64,000 nt of DNA from Icerya purchasi (GCA_039619475.1 CM077115.1:481008400-481072399), one strand, 5' to 3'. Positions 24,726 to 35,977 are shown, numbered from the stretch's first letter. Notes: a model not told the origin generated them from the letters alone. Translations and numbers: made by a program.

Positions 24726-26094
24726 ATGTATGTTTTCCCCGGTTCTAAAAAATAAATCTATCGATTTCTCGCCCCTCAATGAATGCCCACGCATCATTCT
24801 CGCGCATGTGTCATTCATTAGTGTTACCACTTTTTTTTCAAAATTAGTCCAAGTATATTTTATTATTTTTCTCATTACGATTATTTTCAGTCCGTAAGTA
24901 TTTCTGTATGTTTTCCGAGGTTTTAAAAATTAATCCGAACAGACATTCAGACTGTTGTGAAAGCATACTATCTATCAACCGCACAGATTCTACATTATAC
25001 GTTACTCTATTACGAGTTCTTCAAAAAATTGATTCGAATGTGTTTTTCATTTTTTTTTTTTTTCAATCCTAAAAATTCATTCTTTCTACCCCGCCCCCTC
25101 ACATCTAAAATTGCTTATCTTTCGTAATCTTTATTTATTTTATCGATTCTAAAAATTAATCAATGGTTCACTCGAAAGCGTACCGCACATTCCCACACAC
25201 TTATCTTCTATCACGAATTTCCCTATTGATCATGAACATTTTTTCAACGTTAGACACAATAGCATATCACATTGGTCTCGCATACACACCACATGCAGTT
25301 CTATATGTCTAATTTTTATTAACGATCTTTATTTTTTTTTGTACTGGTATTACTTTTTCCTACACAGTCATGTCATCATATACACTTAACATTGTCAAAA
25401 ATAATTTTAACCTTTCGAGAAAGAAAAATCTCCGATCAATAAAAAATATTTATTAACATCACAATTATTTTTAATATTATTCGCTTCGCTATAAACATAA
25501 TTTTTTTATTTAATAAACTCATCCGCATCATCAATCGTTTCAAGACATTATTTTTTCGAACGTCAATACCTGTTTTCCAAGAATCGATAACCTCTGCAGG
25601 TATATATCTCGTCATCGCAACAACCTTTACCTGCATGACTCGCATACCTTCAAGACCACTTGTACATTGCTCGCACGCTATTTCCCATTATTCGGTACAA
25701 GAATATTTTTCACACTCCCTCACATATGCGTATACACTCAAAGTCCTCGATTACTTTGTTTGTATACAAATATATTCAGCTTTCTCCGACGGAACAACAT
25801 TTTTCTGACGTAACATTTCCACTGCCACAACCGATTCAAAGGTAGCTAATGAGATAGACTATCGAACGGAATCATTCAAGCGGTCAGTATTAGTTTTATG
25901 ATAAACATGTATATTTTGTCGAATCTGTGTTCACGCATTATTAAAAAATTTACGTCAACGTTAAAGAAAATAATTTCCTATGTTTTTTCTCTTTTTTTCT
26001 CTATCATTTATTTTTGTCTTTTATCTTTCCTTTTTCTCTTTCTTTTTCTCTGTATTTTTTTTAGTGAAAAGTTTGAAATACATATTATTCAATC
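24726..26094. other. left-arm spacer upstream of the 339-aa gene
   Basis: The first part contains further diverged copies of the ATTAGTC.AAGTATATTT...GTAAGTATT words seen in the tandem duplication (near 24845 and 24890). No gene is recognised apart from the short divergent conserved frame at 25751-25846. The 69-codon minus frame 25436-25645 has no known motif. The pyrimidine-rich stretch just before 26095 is the probable 5' leader. The mirror is 40011-41379. Confidence 0.5.
25751..25846 (-). other. short conserved frame divergent from the 339-aa gene, left arm
   Basis: Minus-strand codons read ATFESVVAVEMLRQKN, then PSEKAEY, to a TAA. They align with STFELDAFDEMLHQKN...TEKVD of the short frame upstream of the broken paralogue (31371-31457). 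This copy has no ATG at the aligned start, only the internal Met before LRQKN. The same spacing and orientation relative to two paralogous genes suggests a duplicated promoter block or a small first exon. It is unproven as a protein. Confidence 0.45.
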
Positions 26095-27114
26095 ATGAAC
26101 GCTAATATAGTTAACATAAGCAGCAACTCAAAATCAATTAAGCACGCTGAATTTATTCAGAATTTATTTGCAAGTGATAGCGACTCGTATACGTCTTCGT
26201 CACTTCAATTACCGCAATCAGATGATGGTTATTCTTCAACAGAATCAACATCTTTTGCACATAAAATCGTTGGTCCAGTATTATTGTCAGATCAGATGGA
26301 TATAGCGGAATATTTTGTAGATTTCAGCTTCCATAAGGATTCTGATTATGGTTTTCTAGTAACCGAACTAGCGATGATTGAGATGTCTGGCGGGAGGTAT
26401 TTACATACGCTATACAAGCCAAGCAGAGCATGGTCTGCATCAAAAATGCCTCATTTACAATGCTCTTCCGTGAGTCATTACTTGAAAAACCCCTCATTAT
26501 TTCCCTGTCGGGAAGAAATATTCATGGCACGCGATATATTCACAATATTGTCCGAAAAACCGAAGGCTCGCGTATATATTTTAACCACTTATGCAAAACT
26601 TATATTATGGGAACTTAACGAAAAGTCTGAATTGTTGCGTGACTTGGACTACGAACTCGTTAATATGGAGAAAGTCTTTCGAGTACCTAGTATCGATGAT
26701 TTATATCAAGAATACTCTGGTATAAGCAATTTGCTAACTTGTAAACACCATTATGAGAATGATATTTTTCATTGTGCGGTGAAAAATGTTATGGTGATGA
26801 GGACATGGCACGATCACGTTATCCGTCCGCTGAAGCTTATGAACAATCTCAATATAAATGATTTAAGCCAGTTATTCATTACAGCCACCAAAGAAATGAT
26901 AATTACATTATTTCCAAGTTGCATCGGGGACATTTATATATTTTTACCGGACAGATTAAAACAGGATGATACGATAAAATCATTTCTACCATGCTACGAT
27001 CACGAACATGATAAAGAATATTATATCGACGGTGATACATTACGCAGGAGTACTCGAAATTGTGTCAAAGTAAAAGATTGCGACGACTGTCAACATTCAA
27101 TTCATACGGATTAA
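26095..27114 (+). CDS. exonuclease-fold-like protein, 339 aa, left arm copy
   Basis: A single open frame that is intact in both arms. The ATG at 26095 is the first in frame after a pyrimidine-rich leader. Residues 1 to about 60 are Ser/Asp-rich and probably unstructured. From about residue 66 the pattern FVDFSFHKD, then VTELAMI and LYKPSRAW, resembles the first strand block of DnaQ-like (DEDD) exonucleases, with Asp kept but the usual 'DxE' partner replaced by Ser. At about residues 215-235 FHCAVKNVMVM resembles the 'H-x4-D' block, with Asn where the catalytic Asp belongs. The end has Cys pairs (NC..., DCDDCQH). I infer a catalytically inactive RNase H-fold protein. Similar uncharacterised proteins are, from memory, frequent in insect genome annotations. 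It is paralogous to the product at 30403-31233. No signal peptide or membrane segment is evident. It is the most likely expressed gene of the element; its function is unknown. Confidence 0.7.
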   Translation: MNANIVNISSNSKSIKHAEFIQNLFASDSDSYTSSSLQLPQSDDGYSSTESTSFAHKIVGPVLLSDQMDIAEYFVDFSFHKDSDYGFLVTELAMIEMSGGRYLHTLYKPSRAWSASKMPHLQCSSVSHYLKNPSLFPCREEIFMARDIFTILSEKPKARVYILTTYAKLILWELNEKSELLRDLDYELVNMEKVFRVPSIDDLYQEYSGISNLLTCKHHYENDIFHCAVKNVMVMRTWHDHVIRPLKLMNNLNINDLSQLFITATKEMIITLFPSCIGDIYIFLPDRLKQDDTIKSFLPCYDHEHDKEYYIDGDTLRRSTRNCVKVKDCDDCQHSIHTD

Positions 27115-29686
27115 AAATTCAATAAAAGGCGCGGAATTTGAAAGATGGAGTTGTCTAGATCCTACGAAAGTTGAATATGAACATAACAATTACCTTTCAA
27201 TGTACCAAAGTCAGCTTTCGCGCAGTATGTATAATATGTGAAATAAAACCATATTTTTTTCTTTTACTCGCATTTTTATTTTTATTATTTCAAAATCTTT
27301 TACATTGTTTCACATAAATTATAATGTATGTATGTATATATGTATGGAATTTTAATATGTAATAATATACATTTCCTACATTTTATTTTATTTCATGGTC
27401 ATATAATTACTTTAAAATTATTTAGATACACCGCAGATATTATAGTACCGAACACATCATTTATTATTTCATTCTATTTCAATTAATATGTTGTATGGAT
27501 GAAATCACATCAATTTATGTAACTGTTTATTTAAATTTAAATAATCTTTTTCTTTTTTTTTTTTTATCTCTCAGCATATGCATGCGTGTATATGCTTACA
27601 TATACAAGTATGAAAAAAATTATTTTTTTATTTTTTCCTCGATATGAATGGTAAATCTACGACTTTATTTGAAAAACGGTCAAAACCTAATACATAGATT
27701 TCAAACTTTGATGGAAATTTCCGTAAAACGTTCAATTTACACTTATTATCTTAAAAAAAAAAATTTTCATTATTATTATTCATATCATTTAAATAGACTG
27801 ATACGACAGAGAGAGAAAATAAAAAGCTAAATTTTTACACGTGAGGGAGGGAGCTGATGAAAACGTACGAGTCTTATTATTTGGAATACAGATTATGAAG
27901 GAAATTTTTATTCAATGTTTCGTTCTAAGATTTTTCATTTTTTACATTTAAAATTTTTCAATACGAAAATATTTCGAAATCTACAGGAACGTCTATGAAT
28001 AGTCTTCGTCATTACAGAACACCTACAGATCATGTATCGACACTGCATGCGCGTAAGGATGAGTAAATATGTGTAAGCATGTGTGTGTATGGTATGTATG
28101 CTTGAAATGTGCGAAATGGCTAATAAGAAACAACCGTTGAATCGCAACGACAGGTAGAGATCCGCTTATAGAATAAGAGAGTGAGAGTGAGATAAATTAT
28201 GTACCTTTATTATTGCAGAACTGCACTGCAGTGGCAGACATGAAATATCCGTTAGCATCCTTTTCGAGGCAGTTTTATAAAAAAGGCCGAAAATTAGCTT
28301 TAAAACTGGATGAATGAGATAGTTGATAATAAACATACCATTAAGACCGGTATACATGTATGTGGGCATGTGTGTGAGCGCACGGTTAAATGAATGACAA
28401 AAGATTATTAACTGCATAGGCATTGTTAAATACAACTATACTGATTTATCCGTAAAACTAACAAATTTTACCGTTGTTTTCTTTCCTTTTTTTTTTCTTT
28501 CGCGTTTTACAAAAAATTCATGTTAGTTCTAAAAATATTGCTAAATTCAAATTAAATCGATCATGTTATTTTATTTTTTATTTTTGTTTCTTTAAACAAT
28601 GTGTTACGATCGTATTTATCTTACTCAATCTTTTACCTAATATTCTAACGGTTTTAGACAACAGCAGAAATATGCAAGTTACCTTGGATGTATTATATTT
28701 TATTCGTGTATATGTCTATACACGCTTTCTATACAAGCACATGCAAACATCGGATGCTGGAAATGTATGATAATATAATTTTTAAATCAATGATTAACGT
28801 ATTATTATTATTTTTTTTTTTCACCCTGTGATATACAAAATAACATCATACTTGCTTTTACAACAATATTTAAATTCTACAAAAATAAATGTCCCCAGGG
28901 TGGGGAGTAAAAATATCATGAAGAATCACTGTTTTTTGTTTTTTTTTCTTTCTTTGCTTCACAATCTTTTTTCTTTATATTATTTTTTATTTCAGAGATT
29001 TTTTAAAATAGTTTTCTTTACACTCCAATATGGAATCTGTTAATTTATTGTACATGTCATATAATATGATAAATGCTAAAATTCGGAAAGTTTTTTTAAA
29101 GAAGTAATTGACAGAAGAGTATACTTTTGAAAACAAGAGAGTGAAGAGGCTATACATAAAAAGCAATATGATGCATTAAACATAACGAAAAAAAAAACAA
29201 AAAAAAAACCAGAAGAAATGTAAACACAACGACTATTATGTTTTTTCATTAATCTATTCAATTACAACTTTTTTTTCATTCATCTATATTCTAAGTTCCA
29301 TCATAAGTTTTCATTTTTTATATGATGCCTACTAATTTCTATGTTTACTTAATTTATTTACTTTTCCACAAATGTTTTTAGAATTAAATTTTGAAAAAAT
29401 TAAACATATTTTCGCACCTGCGTCAACTATCACATTAAATACATGTAGAAATTTTCATTTCAAACACCGCCGGAAAATAACATGGGTTTTTTTTTGATAT
29501 TTTTTAAAAATTTATTCATACTCTCTCTAATTATAGCTATTTTTACTCATTTTTATATTCTACATACAATGCTTGAGGTATTAGATGATGCAAATTCTAA
29601 ATACACCATATTGCTATCACTCTGTTTATTATTTTTTTATTTGTTACTCGTTTTTTTATTATTTTCTTATGTATATGTATTAAAAT
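27115..29686. other. AT-rich spacer, left arm, no gene recognised
   Basis: 2.6 kb with only short low-complexity frames (60 to about 100 codons) rich in Phe, Ile, Lys and Tyr and with no family motif. It contains CATACA/TATATG words and T runs. It could hold a decayed gene, since the element is otherwise compact around its genes. The mirror is 36419-38990. Confidence 0.5.
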
Positions 29687-30127
29687 TAGTGATGTGCGAT
29701 TTCGAAATGTTTTTACAATCGAAACAACCGATAATCGTCAAAAAAAAAAAACAATTGAATGATTTTTGTGAATACGAATGAATTATTCGAATAAAAACTG
29801 GAACCATCCGAACACAAACGAATGAAGTATTCGTTAAACATCGCCTAGATTCTTTCGAGAGAAATAACATTTCGAATGATTGTTGCAAATAGGAATGAAT
29901 TATTCGAATAAAAACCGAAACTATCCGAACACAAACGAATGAAGTATTCGTTAAACATTGACTAGATTCTTCCGAGAGAAATAGCATTTCGAATGATTGT
30001 TGTGAATACGAATGAATTATTCGAATGAAATAACATTTCGAATGCAACCACAGAACAATCGAATGCATTCAAAGTCATCGAACAATCAAATAATTCGAAT
30101 GAATCATTTCGAAGTTGCCCATCACTA
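29687..30127 (-). mobile_element. hAT-type MITE, copy C, left arm
   Basis: The same family in opposite orientation: TAGTGATGTGCGATTTCGAA at one end and TTCGAAGTTGCCCATCACTA at the other. Flanks ATTAAAAT and ATTAGAAC match at 6 of 8 positions. The interior lacks the 15-mer array and instead has a repeated block of about 115 bp containing 'AACGAATGAAGTATTCGTTAA' (split by substitutions), twice. This copy is an independent insertion between the two genes. Confidence 0.75.
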
Positions 30128-30402
30128 ATTAGAACCCATATGATTTTACAATAAAGAAAGTGTTTATACTCATTATTGAAGTTGAATATAGATAATATTT
30201 ACATTTAAAGGAAAAAGAAAAAGTTATTTTTATTATTCCATTCGCACACGAAAAAAATTATGAAATGTAAAATATATATATAATTCATGTAATATATTTA
30301 CAAACGATTAACAAGAATAAAAGAAAATTAATTTAAAAAATAAATAAATATCACAAAAAATTTAAAGATGGAAAAATTACAAGATTATGATTCGTACAAT
30401 GC
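30128..30402. other. short AT-rich intergenic, left arm
   Basis: This lies between MITE copy C and the end of the broken paralogue. Nothing is recognised. The mirror is 35703-35977. Confidence 0.5.
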
Positions 30403-31233
30403 TCACAAATTGACTCCTTTGATCGGGTTATGTTGGAATTCGAACAAACTTGCATGGTTGCATTGCGGACAATCTTTGATTAAGGTGGGATGTACTACAC
30501 TGAGTGGAAAAGAATCTGGAATATCATAGCTATGATGTTTAAAACATGGTAAGAAGCGTTTGATACGTCGATCATTCTTCAGTGCTACAGGTAATTTATT
30601 GTAAAAATCGCAAATTTTTTGAGGGCATACATTAATTAATATCTCTGCAGTAATATTTTGCATCAAGTCGCACGTAGAATATTTTACTAATGATAATATA
30701 GGTCTAACATTTACATTGTATCATTTCATCATCACATATACATTCTGCAATGAACACCTATGTATGTTTTTATCCGTGTGTGCATCACATTTTACAACTC
30801 TTGATATTCCTTTATACATATTATTTAATTTCCTTAAATTGGGTATACCGAATTCTTTTTCTAAATTAATAATCTTGAATCTTGAAAGTGATGTTTCAAA
30901 TAGTTTTATCCATATAGTGGTAATTTTTTCATTTCCTTTAACGTAAATATTCAATGGTTCCAAATCTTCCAACACATTTTCTATATCACCAGCAATAGAT
31001 TCGTAATTGTAATCTCCTGCATTCCACAGAATTGAATGACAGTTTTGAATTATCCTCATGTTTTCTTGTTTTTTATTATTGGATAATACATCCCATTCGA
31101 ATGGAGGCTTGTAAATTCTATAAAATTGAATTTCACCATCGATACTTATTATTGAAAGTTCCTTAATGATGTACGTATCATTATCATATTTAAAACATTG
31201 AATATCGATAATTACCTCACGTGCTACTATCAT
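30403..31233 (-). pseudogene. paralogue of the 339-aa protein, one premature stop, left arm
   Basis: The reading frame starts at 31233 and ends at 30403, 276 codons plus stop, and is open apart from one internal TGA at about codon 171. The first part (170 aa) has VIDIQCFKYD, IKELSII and YKPPFEWD near its amino end, and INLEKEFGIPNL and RCSLQNVYVM near the break. The second part has LPVALKND, RIKRFLPCF and a terminal KDCPQCNH. All align in order with the 339-aa protein, which has Trp where the TGA stands. Again one exonuclease Asp is present, but Gln replaces the partner acidic residue and Asn replaces the second Asp. It lacks the 60-residue leader of its paralogue. Readthrough or a very recent nonsense change are both possible; the stop is in both arms. 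Confidence 0.72.
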
Positions 31234-31370
31234 TGTTACAGTTGTTATTAAAGAGAAAAGAAAAAAAAACTAAAACTTTTAATAGTAACTAAAATTTAAA
31301 CGTGTGAAGAACACTAATTCGTGAAACTAATAACAAGCGAGCGAATACAGTTATTCAGAGAGTTGACATA

Positions 31371-31457
31371 ATGTCTACCTTTGAATTAGATGCATTCGAT
31401 GAAATGTTGCATCAGAAAAATGCCCTTCAAACGGAGAAAGTTGATTGCATACATTGA
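31371..31457 (+). other. 28-codon conserved frame divergent from the broken paralogue, left arm
   Basis: ATG at 31371, reading STFELDAFDEMLHQKN, then TEKVDCIH, stop. It is about 140 bp upstream of, and divergent from, the paralogue start at 31233. The matching frame beside the 339-aa gene (25751-25846, right arm 40259-40354) shares TFE, EML.QKN and EK. It may be a tiny peptide, a first exon or a promoter element that happens to be open. Confidence 0.45.
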
Positions 31458-31715
31458 TGAATGAAGTTGTTAAGAACTTGTACATACATATACATTTTGT
31501 TTGTGGTAGTGTATGCATGTACACATGAGATCTTACATATAAGTAAGGGTCAAGATCCGGTTTTAACAGCTGTATCAGACGATCTTAACATGCAGCTATG
31601 TACATGCAGGGATAGACTTTAATATAATCATTATCGATGGTAAACGAGAACATTAATTCATTTTTAAATTTTAATATATCGTCTTCCATCACTAATAAGA
31701 TAACATAAAAAACTA

Positions 31716-32687
31716 CTAACTTAACTGAATATATCCTTCTTCAACCAACTTTTCCTCAATCATTCGAATTTCATCATCTACACCAGCATTTCACACTTTT
31801 TTAGATGTATGCGATAACAATAATCACTCAACCAATTCATTAGGATCGTCTGAATAATCGATCGGTGTATCTTCATGACATACTCCGCCATCAGCACAAT
31901 GCTTAGTCTTTGCTCCATCATAGTAAATTTTTACACTTGATCCATTAGACTGAAACATCGGATGTATTATTTTTCTGTATTTAGGAAATGTAGTACCCTT
32001 TAATACACCAGTAGCATGTAAATGAGCTCTAGTACACTCAAGTATTTATTTATATAGATCTAAATCATTATTTTGTATATTTATTCTCATCTATATGCGA
32101 TACCATTAGTAAATGAAAGAGTCTGGGTATGTAAGGAAATTTTATTTGCTTACTTCCTTTTCCTAAATAAATTTCACCATATTTGCAGTCCCAAGAAATC
32201 AATGTCGATCCTATCAGATACTCATCAATGTTTGTATCATAGTGTATTCCATATACTTGATCATTCGGAACAAGTTCATCAAAATCTGTATGAAATGAAT
32301 CTACTTCACTTATGTTAAACGACTTAGCTTTGAGTTTGTTTTTTAATATTTTCATCTTTAATTTCAAACTCAGCGTCACTTCTCTGTTTACTATTAGACC
32401 GTTTTTGACGTTTTTACCATTGATGTATCATTTATTCCATAAGAATCTATTTTAATCTTTCAGATTTTTGTAATGCTTCATGAATTTCCAATAATGGTTT
32501 CATAATAGGTTCCAATATGGCGGCTGAAGTACTTGTAATTGTTTTCCACTCGGACTTCAATAGGTTATATTTTTACATTATATCGCTACATATCCTGTCT
32601 AGTTCATTTTTTCAATCTTGCTTCCTTATTCATTCCATTATTGTTGTTATCAGTATTAACCAATGATTTACTCTTTGATAACAACAT
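31716..32687 (-). pseudogene. decayed DUF8207-like gene, left arm
   Basis: Minus-strand relic with several stops and frame changes. In order: KEARLKK (start of a probable coiled coil), ILEPIMKPLLEIHEAL, then the 103-codon open piece with DQVYGIHYD, IGSTLISWD, IYLGKGSKQIKFPYIPRLF and LLMV. Next come ILECTRAHLHATG, FPKYRKIIHPMF, YSDDPNELVE and a terminal EIRMIEEKLVEEGYI. The 'YGIR.D..L.IG', 'Y.GTPGL..LL', 'W.DPNELV.RLRLL' and 'EI..IIEELR..GYI' series is how I remember the insect DUF8207 proteins of unknown function; the name is from memory. It lies beside the palindrome centre, its start nearest the centre. Dead in this copy. Confidence 0.62.
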
Positions 32688-33417
32688 TTTAAATAACTAG
32701 AATTTCATCAAAACTTGTGAGTAAATCTTCCTTTATACATACATTTCACCATATATATCAGTCACTGTGAATTTCATATTATTTTAAATACTTAAAATAT
32801 ACTTCATGTTATATATAAGTTATTAAAATTCAATATAAGTAGATAGAGCAGATTTTCTCTAAACGTAACATTGGCCTGACAAATTTCTGGACTGAAAGTA
32901 AATCTCACCCAATACTCTTGCTACAGTTGTTATGCCAACAAAGGAGAATAAAATATCGAGATTTCAACAACATAAACAGCAAGAATTTGTATCATTTGTT
33001 ATATTTGATGATTTCAAGTGTATCCTACAGCCTCTTAACAATTAATCATGCACTAGTGATTCATTGTTAAGAGGCTGTAGGATACACTTGAAATCATCAA
33101 ATATAACAAATGATACAAATTCTTGCTGTTTATGTTGTTGAAATCTCGATATTTTATTCTCCTTTGTTGGCATAACAACTGTAGCAAGAGTATTGGGTGA
33201 GATTTACTTTCAGTCCAGAAATTTGTCAGGCCAATGTTACGTTTAGAGAAAATCTGCTCTATCTACTTATATTGAATTTTAATAACTTATATATAACATG
33301 AAGTATATTTTAAGTATTTAAAATAATATGAAATTCACAGTGACTGATATATATGGTGAAATGTATGTATAAAGGAAGATTTACTCACAAGTTTTGATGA
33401 AATTCTAGTTATTTAAA
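32688..33417. other. central non-coding segment of the palindrome
   Basis: About 360 bp of non-coding sequence on each side of the 8-base spacer. No long frame or recognised motif is present. As single-stranded DNA or RNA it would form one continuous hairpin. Confidence 0.8.
33049..33056. other. palindrome centre (8-base unpaired spacer)
   Basis: TGCACTAG is the only unpaired sequence between the arms. Immediately outside it A/T, C/G, T/A, A/T and A/T pairs form, then one mismatch (33043/33062), then continuous pairing through TTAAC...GTTAA and the CCTACAGCCTC block. Confidence 0.9.
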
Positions 33418-34389
33418 ATGTTGTTATCAAAGAGTAAATCATTGGTTAATACTGATAACAACAATAATGGAATGAATAAGGAAGCAAGATTGAAAAAATG
33501 AACTAGACAGGATATGTAGCGATATAATGTAAAAATATAACCTATTGAAGTCCGAGTGGAAAACAATTACAAGTACTTCAGCCGCCATATTGGAACCTAT
33601 TATGAAACCATTATTGGAAATTCATGAAGCATTACAAAAATCTGAAAGATTAAAATAGATTCTTATGGAATAAATGATACATCAATGGTAAAAACGTCAA
33701 AAACGGTCTAATAGTAAACAGAGAAGTGACGCTGAGTTTGAAATTAAAGATGAAAATATTAAAAAACAAACTCAAAGCTAAGTCGTTTAACATAAGTGAA
33801 GTAGATTCATTTCATACAGATTTTGATGAACTTGTTCCGAATGATCAAGTATATGGAATACACTATGATACAAACATTGATGAGTATCTGATAGGATCGA
33901 CATTGATTTCTTGGGACTGCAAATATGGTGAAATTTATTTAGGAAAAGGAAGTAAGCAAATAAAATTTCCTTACATACCCAGACTCTTTCATTTACTAAT
34001 GGTATCGCATATAGATGAGAATAAATATACAAAATAATGATTTAGATCTATATAAATAAATACTTGAGTGTACTAGAGCTCATTTACATGCTACTGGTGT
34101 ATTAAAGGGTACTACATTTCCTAAATACAGAAAAATAATACATCCGATGTTTCAGTCTAATGGATCAAGTGTAAAAATTTACTATGATGGAGCAAAGACT
34201 AAGCATTGTGCTGATGGCGGAGTATGTCATGAAGATACACCGATCGATTATTCAGACGATCCTAATGAATTGGTTGAGTGATTATTGTTATCGCATACAT
34301 CTAAAAAAGTGTGAAATGCTGGTGTAGATGATGAAATTCGAATGATTGAGGAAAAGTTGGTTGAAGAAGGATATATTCAGTTAAGTTAG
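33418..34389 (+). pseudogene. decayed DUF8207-like gene, right arm
   Basis: Mirror of 31716-32687. The two copies are head to head about 730 bp apart across the palindrome centre. The largest open piece is 33726-34037. All breaks are shared with the left arm. Confidence 0.62.
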
Positions 34390-34647
34390 TAGTTTTTTAT
34401 GTTATCTTATTAGTGATGGAAGACGATATATTAAAATTTAAAAATGAATTAATGTTCTCGTTTACCATCGATAATGATTATATTAAAGTCTATCCCTGCA
34501 TGTACATAGCTGCATGTTAAGATCGTCTGATACAGCTGTTAAAACCGGATCTTGACCCTTACTTATATGTAAGATCTCATGTGTACATGCATACACTACC
34601 ACAAACAAAATGTATATGTATGTACAAGTTCTTAACAACTTCATTCA

Positions 34648-34734
34648 TCAATGTATGCAATCAACTTTCTCCGTTTGAAGGGCATTTTTCTGATGCAACA
34701 TTTCATCGAATGCATCTAATTCAAAGGTAGACAT
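34648..34734 (-). other. 28-codon conserved frame, right arm
   Basis: Mirror of 31371-31457. Confidence 0.45.
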
Positions 34735-34871
34735 TATGTCAACTCTCTGAATAACTGTATTCGCTCGCTTGTTATTAGTTTCACGAATTAGTGTTCTTCA
34801 CACGTTTAAATTTTAGTTACTATTAAAAGTTTTAGTTTTTTTTTCTTTTCTCTTTAATAACAACTGTAACA

Positions 34872-35702
34872 ATGATAGTAGCACGTGAGGTAATTATCGA
34901 TATTCAATGTTTTAAATATGATAATGATACGTACATCATTAAGGAACTTTCAATAATAAGTATCGATGGTGAAATTCAATTTTATAGAATTTACAAGCCT
35001 CCATTCGAATGGGATGTATTATCCAATAATAAAAAACAAGAAAACATGAGGATAATTCAAAACTGTCATTCAATTCTGTGGAATGCAGGAGATTACAATT
35101 ACGAATCTATTGCTGGTGATATAGAAAATGTGTTGGAAGATTTGGAACCATTGAATATTTACGTTAAAGGAAATGAAAAAATTACCACTATATGGATAAA
35201 ACTATTTGAAACATCACTTTCAAGATTCAAGATTATTAATTTAGAAAAAGAATTCGGTATACCCAATTTAAGGAAATTAAATAATATGTATAAAGGAATA
35301 TCAAGAGTTGTAAAATGTGATGCACACACGGATAAAAACATACATAGGTGTTCATTGCAGAATGTATATGTGATGATGAAATGATACAATGTAAATGTTA
35401 GACCTATATTATCATTAGTAAAATATTCTACGTGCGACTTGATGCAAAATATTACTGCAGAGATATTAATTAATGTATGCCCTCAAAAAATTTGCGATTT
35501 TTACAATAAATTACCTGTAGCACTGAAGAATGATCGACGTATCAAACGCTTCTTACCATGTTTTAAACATCATAGCTATGATATTCCAGATTCTTTTCCA
35601 CTCAGTGTAGTACATCCCACCTTAATCAAAGATTGTCCGCAATGCAACCATGCAAGTTTGTTCGAATTCCAACATAACCCGATCAAAGGAGTCAATTTGT
35701 GA
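34872..35702 (+). pseudogene. paralogue of the 339-aa protein, one premature stop, right arm
   Basis: Mirror of 30403-31233. The frame runs from ATG at 34872 to TGA at 35700-35702, interrupted by TGA at 35382-35384; codons before and after are in the same phase. Both halves are identical to the left-arm copy. Confidence 0.72.
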
Positions 35703-35977
35703 GCATTGTACGAATCATAATCTTGTAATTTTTCCATCTTTAAATTTTTTGTGATATTTATTTATTTTTTAAATTAATTTTCTTTTATTCTTGTTAATCG
35801 TTTGTAAATATATTACATGAATTATATATATATTTTACATTTCATAATTTTTTTCGTGTGCGAATGGAATAATAAAAATAACTTTTTCTTTTTCCTTTAA
35901 ATGTAAATATTATCTATATTCAACTTCAATAATGAGTATAAACACTTTCTTTATTGTAAAATCATATGGGTTCTAAT

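Larger units (their letters stand above)
22388..33048. repeat. left arm of the giant palindrome
   Basis: Mirror of 33057-43700. The listed open frames are reproduced residue for residue in the other arm except one: Ser versus Leu from TCG at 24275-24277 against TTG on the other arm (the differing base is 24276 against 41829). Other differences seen: one 17-bp repeat unit (three here, two opposite) and one mismatch at 33043/33062 beside the centre. Confidence 0.93.

Noticed and set aside
24726..25645. 69-codon frame at 25436-25645 (mirror 40460-40669) as a gene
   Set aside because: Ile/Met/Lys-rich composition in AT-rich DNA and no motif. Its presence in both arms is explained by the palindrome.
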